From Frigoribacterium sp. ACAM 257 (GTDB lineage: Bacteria; Actinomycetota; Actinomycetes; Actinomycetales; Microbacteriaceae): a DNA stretch of 64,000 nucleotides. The stretch covers positions 62,001 through 126,000 of the forward strand of contig NZ_VOLO01000003.1 of the NCBI RefSeq assembly GCF_007954365.1, in the 5' to 3' direction. Of this stretch, positions 7,572 to 15,001 are shown piece after piece. The notes beneath the pieces are model-generated. The model was not told the DNA's origin. It was given only the letters and a program-made list of their open reading frames with translations, and did not search any database. A program made the translations under genes and the position numbers. Every line of letters begins with the position of its first letter. Position 1 is the first letter of the stretch.

Positions 7572-9107
7572 TCAGGCCTTCGCGACCTCGAGCTCGACGA
7601 CCGCCCACGACAGGGCCGGCAGGCTCAGGCGGACGCTGCCGTCGTCGACCGTGACGCCGTCGAGCGGCACGAGGCCGACCGCGTCCTGGGCCTCGACGGT
7701 GTTGGCGGTGAAGCGGTCCCCGCCCTCCGGGACGGCCAGCAACTCGGAGCGGACGACCCGGGCGTCCGCGAAGCCGCGGAGGACGAGCTCGACGTCCGCC
7801 GCCTCCTCGAGTCCGCGGTTCGCGAGGAAGAACACGACGCGCCCCGTCTCCTCGTCCCACGTCGAGCTGACGTCGACCAGGTCGGCGTCGCCGTACTTCG
7901 GGGTGTCGATCTTGTCGCTGGTGACCTGCGTGCGGAGGATCTCGCCCTGGGCCAGCGCCGCCATGCGGGCGAACGGCCAGAAGATCGTCTGGCGCCAGGC
8001 GGGTCCGCCCTGCTCGCTGCGGATCGGCGCGATCACGTTGACGAGCTGGGCCTGGTTGGCGATCTTCACCCGGTCGCCGTGGCGCAGCAGCGAGTTGAGG
8101 AACGTGCCGACGACGACCGCGTCCGTGACGTTGTAGGTGTCCTCGATGAGGCGGGGGTGCTCGACCCAGCCCTTCGAGACGTTGTGCGGCTGGTCGTCGG
8201 TGTCGAGGCCCGTCTGGTACCAGACGTTCCACTCGTCGAACGAGATGTGCACCTGCTTGTCGTGCTTGCCCGCGGCCTTGACGCCGTCGATGGTCGAGAC
8301 GACCTCCTCGATGAAGGCGTCCATGTCGACCGCCGTCGCGAGGAAGCTCGTCGCGTCGCCGTCGTGCTCCTGGTAGTAGGCGTGCATCGAGACGTAGTCG
8401 ACCTCGTCGTAGGCGTGGGTGAGCACCTCGTGCTCCCAGGTGCCGAACGTCGGCATGCCGCGGCCCGAGCTGCCGACCGCGACGAGCTCGATGCTCGGGT
8501 CGACGAACTTCATCGCCTTGGCGGCCTCCTGGGCCAGGCGGCCGTACTCGGTGGCGGTCTTGTGCCCGATCTGCCAGGGGCCGTCGAGCTCGTTGCCGAG
8601 GCACCAGAGCTTGATGTCGAACGGGTCGGCCGCGCCGTTGGCGATGCGGCGGTCGCTGAGGGCGGTGCCGCCGGGGTGGTTCGCGTACTCGACGAGCTCG
8701 CGGGCGGCGTCGACGCCGCGGGTGCCGAGGTTGACGGCCTCCATCACCTCGACCTCCGCGAGCTTCGACCACTCGACGAACTCGTGCAGGCCGAACGCGT
8801 TCGACTCGACGGTGTGCCACGCGCCGTCGAGGCGGCGGGGGCGCTGGTCGACCGGCCCGACGCCGTCCTCCCAGTTGTAGCCGGAGACGAAGTTGCCGCC
8901 GGGGTAGCGGACGACGGTCGCGCCGAGTTCCTTGGTGAGGGCGAGGACGTCGCGACGGAAGCCCTTCTCGTCGGCGGTCTCGTGGCCGGGCTCGTAGATG
9001 CCGGTGTACACGCACCGGCCCATGTGCTCGACGAACGAGCCGAACAGGCGGCGCGGCACGGTGCCGATCGTGAACTCGCGGTCGACGGTGATGCGGGCGG
9101 TGGTCAT
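7572..9107 (-). CDS. abfA: alpha-L-arabinofuranosidase, glycoside hydrolase family 51
   Basis: Removes alpha-L-arabinofuranosyl residues from arabinan or arabinoxylan oligosaccharides with retention. It has 511 residues, normal for GH51, and no signal peptide, so it acts on imported oligosaccharides in the cytosol. The acid/base Glu is residue 173 in CLGNELDGPW; the nucleophile Glu is residue 292 in ISFDEWNVWY. RYPGGNFVSGYNWEDG is another family signature. An AGGAGA ribosome site precedes ATG 9107. It is the last gene of an operon with a binding protein and two permeases, 123 bp after the second permease, and this context supports arabinoside use. Confidence 0.95.
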   Translation of the reverse strand: MTTARITVDREFTIGTVPRRLFGSFVEHMGRCVYTGIYEPGHETADEKGFRRDVLALTKELGATVVRYPGGNFVSGYNWEDGVGPVDQRPRRLDGAWHTVESNAFGLHEFVEWSKLAEVEVMEAVNLGTRGVDAARELVEYANHPGGTALSDRRIANGAADPFDIKLWCLGNELDGPWQIGHKTATEYGRLAQEAAKAMKFVDPSIELVAVGSSGRGMPTFGTWEHEVLTHAYDEVDYVSMHAYYQEHDGDATSFLATAVDMDAFIEEVVSTIDGVKAAGKHDKQVHISFDEWNVWYQTGLDTDDQPHNVSKGWVEHPRLIEDTYNVTDAVVVGTFLNSLLRHGDRVKIANQAQLVNVIAPIRSEQGGPAWRQTIFWPFARMAALAQGEILRTQVTSDKIDTPKYGDADLVDVSSTWDEETGRVVFFLANRGLEEAADVELVLRGFADARVVRSELLAVPEGGDRFTANTVEAQDAVGLVPLDGVTVDDGSVRLSLPALSWAVVELEVAKA

Positions 9108-9173
9108 GGTTCTCCTAGGTAGAGGGGGAGCGGCGTGCTGGCGGGTGGTCGGTCGGTCAGGAGGTGCGGATCG

Positions 9174-9224
9174 AGGAGGCGCGGCGCGCGCACCGAGGAG
9201 GCGCCGGCCGGGCAGAGGAGGCGC
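9174..9224. repeat. three copies of AGGAGGCGC at 20-22 bp spacing
   Basis: Exact AGGAGGCGC copies lie at 9174-9182, 9196-9204 and 9216-9224, between the permease stop and the GH51 start, on the strand opposite to transcription. The word recurs throughout the window; this is its densest array. Confidence 0.85.
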
Positions 9225-9230
9225 TGGTCG

Positions 9231-10178
9231 CTACTGCCCCCCGAAGCCGGTGGTCGAGATGCCCTTGATGATCTGTCGCTGGAAGAACAGGAACACGAGG
9301 ATGAGGGGGAGCGCCGCCAGGATCGCCGCGGCCATGTTCTGCGCGTACTGGATCCCGTAGGCGCTCTTGATGGTCTGCAGGCCGACGGGCAGCGTGAGCA
9401 GCGACGCGTCGTTCGTGACGATGAAGGGCCAGAGGAAGTTGTTCCAGGCCCCGATGAACACGAAGATCGACACCGCCCCGAGGATGGGCCGCGAGAGCGG
9501 CAGCAGGATCGTGAAGAACACCCGGATGCGTCCGGCGCCGTCGACGCGGGCCGCGTCCTCGAGCTCGATCGGCACCTGGTCGAAGAACTTCTTGAGCACG
9601 AACACCATGGCGGGAGCTATGGCCTGCGGCAGGATGATGCCCCAGTAGGTGTCGACCATGTCGAAGGCGAGCATCTGGTAGAACAGCGGCACGATCAGCA
9701 CCTGCGGCGGGATGATGATCGACGCGATCGTCGCCACGTAGAGCCACTTCTTGCCGCGGAAGTCGAGCCGCGAGAACGCGTACGCCACGAGGGCCGACGT
9801 GGCGACGACGATCAGGGTGATGACGATCGACGTGAGCAGGCTGTTGAACAGCCACGTCGGGATGTTCCCCTGCTCGAGGATCGCCCGGTAAGCCTGCAGG
9901 GTGAAGCCGCCCGCGGGCAGCCAGGTCTGCGGCGTCGCCGCGGCGTCGGCCTCGCTCTTGAACGAGGTCGCGAGCGACCAGAGGAACGGCAGCAGCCAGA
10001 GCACGGCCAGCACGACGAGGACGACGATGCTGACGACGCCCATGACGCCGAAGCGCTGCTTGCCGGGTGCGTGGCCGTGGCTGCCGCCTCCTCGGCTCGG
10101 GCCTCTGCCTCGGTCGGCGGTCGGGGCTCGCAGGTCGCCGCCGGGCGCTGCGGCGGGGGCGACGGCAGGTGCGGTCAT
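9231..10178 (-). CDS. carbohydrate ABC transporter permease (MalG/AraQ-like)
   Basis: Second permease of the arabinoside importer, 315 residues. A Gly/Pro/Arg-rich cytoplasmic leader of about 45 residues precedes six predicted membrane helices. The EAA motif is IELEDAARVDGAGRIRVFF, and the C-terminus FFQRQIIKGISTTGFGG is close to the MalG-type consensus. ATG 10178 overlaps the upstream permease stop by four bases (ATGA). An ATPase is not encoded here; such actinobacterial sugar systems often share a single MsiK-like ATPase encoded elsewhere, which is inference for this genome. Confidence 0.93.
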   Translation of the reverse strand: MTAPAVAPAAAPGGDLRAPTADRGRGPSRGGGSHGHAPGKQRFGVMGVVSIVVLVVLAVLWLLPFLWSLATSFKSEADAAATPQTWLPAGGFTLQAYRAILEQGNIPTWLFNSLLTSIVITLIVVATSALVAYAFSRLDFRGKKWLYVATIASIIIPPQVLIVPLFYQMLAFDMVDTYWGIILPQAIAPAMVFVLKKFFDQVPIELEDAARVDGAGRIRVFFTILLPLSRPILGAVSIFVFIGAWNNFLWPFIVTNDASLLTLPVGLQTIKSAYGIQYAQNMAAAILAALPLILVFLFFQRQIIKGISTTGFGGQ

Positions 10179-11164
10179 CGCTGGGCTCCCTTGCGGTTGC
10201 GGGCCGTGATCGAGAACTGGGCGATCGAGATGACCACGATCACGGCGAAGAAGATGTACGAGATGGCGCTCGAGTAGCCGAAGCGGTAGCCGGTGAAGCC
10301 CGACTCGAAGATGTACTGGACCGTGGAGCGCGTCGTGCCCGCCGGCCCGCCGTTGGTCATCTGGTAGATCTGGTCGAAGACCTTGAGCGACGCGAGCACC
10401 TGCAGGATGACGATCAGGCCGGTGGTGGGGCCGAGCTGGGGGATCGTGATCGACCAGAGCGAGCGCCAGCGCCCGGCGCCGTCGAGAGACGCCGCCTCGT
10501 ACTGCTGGTCGGGGATGTTCTGCAGGGCAGCGAGGTAGAGCAGGAAGTTGAAGCCGACGGTCCACCAGACCGTCGTGGCGACGACGGCGATCATGGCCGT
10601 GTCCGGGTCCTGCAGCCATGCGGGCTGCGGCAGCCCCAGGGTGGCCAGCACGTTGTTGATCGGGCCGAGCGTCGGGCTGTACAGCTGGATCCAGAACAGC
10701 GACACGACGGTCGACGCCAACAGGTACGGCAGGAAGAAGCTCAGGCGCCAGAGCCACTGGCCGGGCAGGCCGGTGTTCACCAGCAGCGCGAGGACGAGCG
10801 CGACCGCGACGAGCGGGATCGTGCTGAGGATCGTGAACCAGAACGTGTTGAGCATCGAGCGCCACATGGCGCCGTCGGCGAAGGCCTCGGCGTAGTTGGC
10901 GAAGCCGATCAGCTCGCCGCCCTGGCCCGTGAGGCTCTGCCCGGTGAAGCTCAGGTAGAGGCCGTGCAGGAGGGGCCACACGAGGAACAGGGCGAACAAG
11001 ATCGTGAACGGGGCGGCGAAGCCCCAGCCGATGCGGTTCTCCTTGTGGGCGCCGGGGCGCAGGCGGGTGGTGGTCCCGCCGCGTCCGCCGCCGGCGCGGG
11101 TGCCGGTGGTCGCCGGGCTCCGGTCGGCGGGGGCCGCCGGGGTCTTGACCGTGGTGGTCGTCAC
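10175..11164 (-). CDS. carbohydrate ABC transporter permease (MalF/AraP-like)
   Basis: First permease of the arabinoside importer, 329 residues, starting at GTG 11164. The N-terminal 40 residues are low-complexity Gly/Arg/Thr. Membrane helices begin at IGWGFAAPFTILFALFLVWP. The coupling loop is QQYEAASLDGAGRWRSLW. The C-terminal region KVFDQIYQMTNGGPAG is a MalF-family hallmark. It lies 111 bp downstream of the solute-binding protein gene and overlaps the next permease by four bases, so the three are one transcription unit. Confidence 0.93.
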   Translation of the reverse strand: MTTTTVKTPAAPADRSPATTGTRAGGGRGGTTTRLRPGAHKENRIGWGFAAPFTILFALFLVWPLLHGLYLSFTGQSLTGQGGELIGFANYAEAFADGAMWRSMLNTFWFTILSTIPLVAVALVLALLVNTGLPGQWLWRLSFFLPYLLASTVVSLFWIQLYSPTLGPINNVLATLGLPQPAWLQDPDTAMIAVVATTVWWTVGFNFLLYLAALQNIPDQQYEAASLDGAGRWRSLWSITIPQLGPTTGLIVILQVLASLKVFDQIYQMTNGGPAGTTRSTVQYIFESGFTGYRFGYSSAISYIFFAVIVVISIAQFSITARNRKGAQR

Positions 11165-11275
11165 AGATCGACTCCTTCGTCGTCGTGCTGGTCAGGTCGT
11201 TCAGGGGAGGAAGTGCGGGTGCGGGGGCGGTTGCGGGTGGCGCGGTCCGGCCGGGCGCGGGTCATGTCGTCCTGT

Positions 11276-12664
11276 TCACACCGGCGCGGGGCGGCCGAGC
11301 TGCGTGTTCACCCGGTCGACGAACCGCTTCATGCCCGTCGCCGCGTCGTCCTTGGCGAGGATCACCGACTGGATGCTGTCGAGGAAGTACGTCTGGAAGT
11401 CCGACCCCGAGCCGGTGAACCAAGCGGGCGGGTCGTAGTTGAGGTACTCGGCGGCCTCGGCGTAGTGCGCCTGGGGGATGAGGTCGGCGTACTCGCTGCT
11501 GTCGACCACGGGCCCGTAGGCGGGGATGTGCCCGGCCTCGGCCCACGAGATCGAGTCCTTGAGGATGGTCGAGACCATCTTGTAGACGTCCTCGCGCGCG
11601 GCCTCGTCGACGGTGCTCTGCCGGGGCAGCACGAACGCGTGCGAGTCGGCGTAGACGGCGGGCGTCCCGAACAGCGTCGGGATCATGCTCGCGTCGTAGG
11701 GGATGCCCGACGCCGCGGCGCTCGGCACCTCCCACACCCCGGTGAAGAGCATGCCGCTCTCGCCCGAGACGAACTCGGCGATGCCCGACTGGATGTCGCT
11801 CGCCTCGGCCATCACGGTGCCGTCGGTCATCTGCTGCATGAACTCCAGCGCGGTGACGGCCGCCTCCTCGTCGTACTCGACCGACCCGCCCTCGCGGAGC
11901 ACCATGTCGGCGCCCTGCTGCTTGTAGAACGTGTAGAACATGCGCCAGAGCTGGGCGCCGTCGTTGAGGTACCCCCACGAGGCGCCGTGCTTGCCGGTGA
12001 CGGCCTGCATCGCGGTCGCGACCTCGAGGAACTGCTCGGGGCTCGAGATCTCGGCGAGCTGCCCGTCGGGGCCGAGGACGCCGGCCTGGGCGGCGATGTC
12101 GGTGTTGTACAACAGGATGAACGGGTGCGAGTCGAGGGCGACCGAGAAGAGCTGGTCGCCGCTGAAGCCGGCCTTCCAGACGGCGGGAGCGAAGTCCTCC
12201 TCGCGAAGGCCGTACGAGGCGAGCTTCTCGACGTCCCACGGGTCGAGCAGGCCGCCGGGCGCGTAGCCGGGCACCCGTGAGGCGTGCATGATCGCGACGT
12301 CGGGGGCACGGCCGCCGGCCGACGCCATGGCGAGCTTCGTGTAGTACGGAGTGCCCCAGGCGAGCACCGTCTGCGTCGCGTGGAACTCGGGGTTCTGCGC
12401 GTTCGCCTGGTCGACGAGAGCGGACATCTTCACGCCGTCGCCCCCGCTCAGCAGGTGCCAGAACTTGAGCTGCTCGACCGTGGCGCCGGAGGCGGTGGTC
12501 GCGCCGGTCGCGCAGCCGGTGAGCGCGGTGGCCGCGAACGCGGTGCCGAGCAGGGCCGCGCCGCCGACGAGGACGCCGCGGCGGCTGAGGCCGGCGCCTC
12601 GGGCCGCGGTGCCGGGCGGGGTGGCCTCGGCGCGGCTGCGGGCGGGGTTGTCGGGCAGGGTCAT
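11276..12664 (-). CDS. extracellular solute-binding lipoprotein for sugars (family 1)
   Basis: Substrate receptor of the importer, 462 residues, anchored outside the membrane. The signal region contains LSRRGVLVGG and a lipobox ending ALTGC, with the lipidated Cys at residue 51; the twin arginine suggests possible Tat export. Family 1 features include FWHLLSGGDG near the mature N-terminus and GESGMLFTGVWEV. An AAGGAG ribosome site sits correctly before ATG 12664. It heads the operon that ends with the GH51 arabinofuranosidase, so arabinose-containing oligosaccharides are the likely ligand. A LacI-like operator is at 12699-12714. Confidence 0.93.
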   Translation of the reverse strand: MTLPDNPARSRAEATPPGTAARGAGLSRRGVLVGGAALLGTAFAATALTGCATGATTASGATVEQLKFWHLLSGGDGVKMSALVDQANAQNPEFHATQTVLAWGTPYYTKLAMASAGGRAPDVAIMHASRVPGYAPGGLLDPWDVEKLASYGLREEDFAPAVWKAGFSGDQLFSVALDSHPFILLYNTDIAAQAGVLGPDGQLAEISSPEQFLEVATAMQAVTGKHGASWGYLNDGAQLWRMFYTFYKQQGADMVLREGGSVEYDEEAAVTALEFMQQMTDGTVMAEASDIQSGIAEFVSGESGMLFTGVWEVPSAAASGIPYDASMIPTLFGTPAVYADSHAFVLPRQSTVDEAAREDVYKMVSTILKDSISWAEAGHIPAYGPVVDSSEYADLIPQAHYAEAAEYLNYDPPAWFTGSGSDFQTYFLDSIQSVILAKDDAATGMKRFVDRVNTQLGRPAPV

Positions 12665-12698
12665 GTTCACTCCTTCGTGACGTGTGACTGCTCGCACT

Positions 12699-12714
12699 AT
12701 TCCATCGTTGTAAT
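12699..12714. promoter_or_regulatory. candidate LacI operator upstream of the arabinoside operon
   Basis: ATTCCATCGTTGTAAT is an imperfect palindrome (12 of 16 positions symmetric) centred on CG. It lies 35 bp upstream of the binding-protein start. The AT-rich flanks in otherwise GC-rich DNA support a promoter/operator role. The LacI gene at 13941-14951 is the likely cognate regulator. Confidence 0.5.
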
Positions 12715-12732
12715 CGGAGCGCAAGGGCTGTC

Positions 12733-12792
12733 GCACCGCGTTTCGTGCACCGCGCCGTGTCTAGTCCTGGTGTGGTGCACGAAACGCGGTGC
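12733..12792. repeat. 60-bp inverted repeat with internal repeats (forward-forward-reverse-reverse)
   Basis: GCACCGCGTTTCGTGCAC (12733-12750) and its perfect reverse complement (12775-12792) flank 24 bp. Inside, GCACCGCG occurs forward at 12733 and 12747. Its complement CGCGGTGC is at 12785, with a two-mismatch version at 12771. It lies between the binding-protein promoter and phzF, which are divergent. Confidence 0.8.
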
Positions 12793-12876
12793 AGTGCTCC
12801 CCGGCGACGGACGCTGCGGCCAGCGGTCGACGAGTGGCCCTTGCCCGAAGGAGGCGGCAGCCGGGAGGGTGGAGCG

Positions 12877-13866
12877 GTGACCGATCCGCAGGTGCCAGCG
12901 ACCGCCTCCTCGACCGACGTGGGTCCCTCGGTGCTGCGGCTGACCGCGTTCGCGGACGGGCCGGGCGGTGGCAACCCCGCGGGGGTCGTGCTCGACGCGC
13001 GGACGCTCGACGACGGGCAGATGCAGCAGATCGCCGCCGAGGTCGGCTACGCCGAGACCGCGTTCGTCGCCGACGGCGCCGTCGGGGGAGACGACCGCGT
13101 CGTGCGGACCCGTTACTTCTCGCCGATCGCCGAGGTGCCGTTCTGCGGACACGCGACGATCGCGACCGCTGCGGCACTCGCCGAGGCGCGGGGTCCCGGA
13201 GCGTTTCGCTTCGAGACGGCCGTCGGGCCCGTCGTCATCGAGACCACGCAGGAGGCGGTGGCCGGGGGAGAAGGCCGGCTGCGCGCCTCCTTCACCAGCG
13301 TCGAGCCGCGCATGCGGCCGCTCGACGACGCGGTCGCCGACGAGCTGCTCGGCCTCCTCGGGCTGGTGCGCGACGACGTCGATCCGGGATGGCCGGTGAC
13401 GGAGGCGTTCGCCGGCAACTGGCACCCGGTCGTGGCCCTGCGGTCGCTCGCGGTGTTCGACTCGTTCGGGTTCGACCCCGGCCCGGTGCGCGAGCTCATG
13501 GACCGGCAGGGCTGGTCGGGCACCGTGACGGTCGTCTGCACCGAGAGCGTGGCCTCAGCGGCTGGCGCTGGCGCTGGCGCTGTGGCCGCTGCCGCTGCCG
13601 CCGCGACCCGCGGAGCCGGCACCGAGGTGCCCGCTATCGAGGCCCGCAACCTGTTCCCCGTCGGCGACATCACCGAGGACCCCGCGACAGGGTCGGCGGC
13701 CGCCGCCCTCGGGGCGTACGTGCGGGCTGTCGGCCTGCTCGCGCCTCCGGCCCAGTTCGCGGTGCGGCAGGGCAGGCACGTCGGACGCCCGAGCGTGCTC
13801 ACGGTCGACGTGCCCGCGACCGGCGGCATCACGGTCAGCGGCACCGCGGCCCTGATCGTCGAGTGA
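12877..13866 (+). CDS. PhzF-family isomerase/epimerase-like protein
   Basis: Diaminopimelate-epimerase-fold protein of the phenazine-biosynthesis-like family, 329 residues from GTG 12877, which follows a GGAGGGTGGAG ribosome site. The putative catalytic Glu is residue 60 in GYAETAFV. Other signatures are GGGNPAGVVLD, FSPIAEVPFCGHATIA and EDPATGSAAAALGAY. A Gly/Ala repeat (AAGAGAGAVAAAAAAA) at about residues 228-243 is encoded by GGCGCTG/GCCGCTG microsatellite DNA and probably forms a surface loop. No phenazine genes are nearby, so the substrate is unknown. The open frame upstream of 12877 runs through the inverted repeat and looks non-coding. Confidence 0.9.
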   Translation: MTDPQVPATASSTDVGPSVLRLTAFADGPGGGNPAGVVLDARTLDDGQMQQIAAEVGYAETAFVADGAVGGDDRVVRTRYFSPIAEVPFCGHATIATAAALAEARGPGAFRFETAVGPVVIETTQEAVAGGEGRLRASFTSVEPRMRPLDDAVADELLGLLGLVRDDVDPGWPVTEAFAGNWHPVVALRSLAVFDSFGFDPGPVRELMDRQGWSGTVTVVCTESVASAAGAGAGAVAAAAAAATRGAGTEVPAIEARNLFPVGDITEDPATGSAAAALGAYVRAVGLLAPPAQFAVRQGRHVGRPSVLTVDVPATGGITVSGTAALIVE

Positions 13867-13892
13867 CGCGCCTGCCGCTCCTGTGGGGTGTT

Positions 13893-13930
13893 CCGCGATC
13901 GCGGCGCACCGCGGCGCACCGCGGCGCGCC
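13893..13930. terminator. palindrome plus 10-bp tandem repeats between convergent genes
   Basis: CCGCGATCGCGG (13893-13904) is a perfect palindrome. It runs into three copies of a GCGGCGCACC-like decamer (13901-13930), the last ending in GCC. These can form alternative GC-rich hairpins between phzF (ends 13866) and the LacI gene (ends 13941), so a terminator role is likely though no T-tract follows. Confidence 0.45.
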
Positions 13931-13940
13931 GCGGAGCGGG

Positions 13941-14951
13941 TCAGGGGCGGGCCGCGGTGCTCTCGCGCCGCACGATCTCGTGGGGGATGATCGCGAGCTC
14001 GGGCGGCCGGTCGCGGTCGGCGATGCGCGCCGCCAGCAGCTCGAGCGTGCGCTCGGCGAAGAGCCGCTTGTCGAGGCGCACGGTCGTGAGCGGCGGCAGC
14101 GTGAAGCGGCCGTCGGCGATGTCGTCGAATCCCGCGACCGACACGTCGTCGGGCACCCGCAGGCCCGCCGCCCAGAGGGCGTGCACGGCGCCGATCGCGA
14201 GCGAGTCGGTGAAGCAGAAGAGCGCGTCCGGCGGACCGTCGGCGGCGAGTCGCTCGCGCACGGCCGCCGCGCCCGCCTCGGGCGACCACGATCGGCACGA
14301 CCACCGGAGCGCGGGGTCGACGGGCAGCCCGGCCGCCTCGTGCGCCTGCTGCCAGCCGAGGGTGCGCGCCCGCGCCGTCGCGCTGTCGAAGCCGTCGCCC
14401 GAGCTGCCGAGCACGGCGATGCGCCGGTGCCCCAGCTCGATCAGGTGCATGGTCATGTCGCGTGCGGCCGCGACGCTGTCGACCCTGACCTGGTCGACGA
14501 GACTCTGCTCGACCTCGCCGATCACGACGACCGGGGGCAGGGACTCCGCGCCGACGATGGCGCTCTCGTCGAGGCTCACCGGGTTGAGCACGAGCCCGTC
14601 GACGAGGTGCTCCTTGCCCTTCAGCAGCAGCTCGCGCTCGCGCTCCGGGCGCATGCCGGTCTGCTCGAGCTGCACCGACCAGCCGCGCTCGTGCGCGACC
14701 TCGACGAACCAGTGCGACATCTCGGCGCTGTACGGCGTCGTGAGGTCGGGGAAGGCGAGCGCGATGGAGCCCGTGCGGCCGGTGCGGAGCCCTCGTGCGC
14801 TCAGGTTGGGCACGTAGGCGAGCGCGGCCACCGCCTCCTCGACACGCGCCCTGGTCTCGGCGCTGACCCGGACCGCCCCCGTCACGACGTTCGAGACCGT
14901 CTTCGGAGAGACGCCTGCCCGGGCGGCCACGTCCTTGACCGTCGCTCGCAT
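13941..14951 (-). CDS. LacI-family transcriptional regulator, probable arabinoside operon repressor
   Basis: Repressor of 336 residues. The helix-turn-helix VKDVAARAGVSPKTVSNVVTG is at residues 5-25, the hinge YVPNLSARGLRTGR follows, and then comes a sugar-binding core. The C-terminal VAGFDDIADGRFTLPPLTTV strand is typical. It sits one gene away from the arabinoside ABC/GH51 operon, whose promoter region has a CG-centred palindrome, so it is the best local candidate for that control. ATG 14951 lies six bases after TAGCCT on the minus strand, suggesting a leaderless mRNA and fixing the start. Confidence 0.92.
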   Translation of the reverse strand: MRATVKDVAARAGVSPKTVSNVVTGAVRVSAETRARVEEAVAALAYVPNLSARGLRTGRTGSIALAFPDLTTPYSAEMSHWFVEVAHERGWSVQLEQTGMRPERERELLLKGKEHLVDGLVLNPVSLDESAIVGAESLPPVVVIGEVEQSLVDQVRVDSVAAARDMTMHLIELGHRRIAVLGSSGDGFDSATARARTLGWQQAHEAAGLPVDPALRWSCRSWSPEAGAAAVRERLAADGPPDALFCFTDSLAIGAVHALWAAGLRVPDDVSVAGFDDIADGRFTLPPLTTVRLDKRLFAERTLELLAARIADRDRPPELAIIPHEIVRRESTAARP

Positions 14952-14957
14952 CCGCCC

Positions 14958-14963
14958 AGGCTA
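14958..14963 (-). promoter_or_regulatory. -10 element of the second LacI gene
   Basis: TAGCCT on the minus strand, six bases (GGGCGG), then ATG at 14951: leaderless layout. Confidence 0.55.
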
Positions 14964-15001
14964 GCGCCGCGCCGCACGTCGGACGCGACCGGCCGCAGCA
15001 G

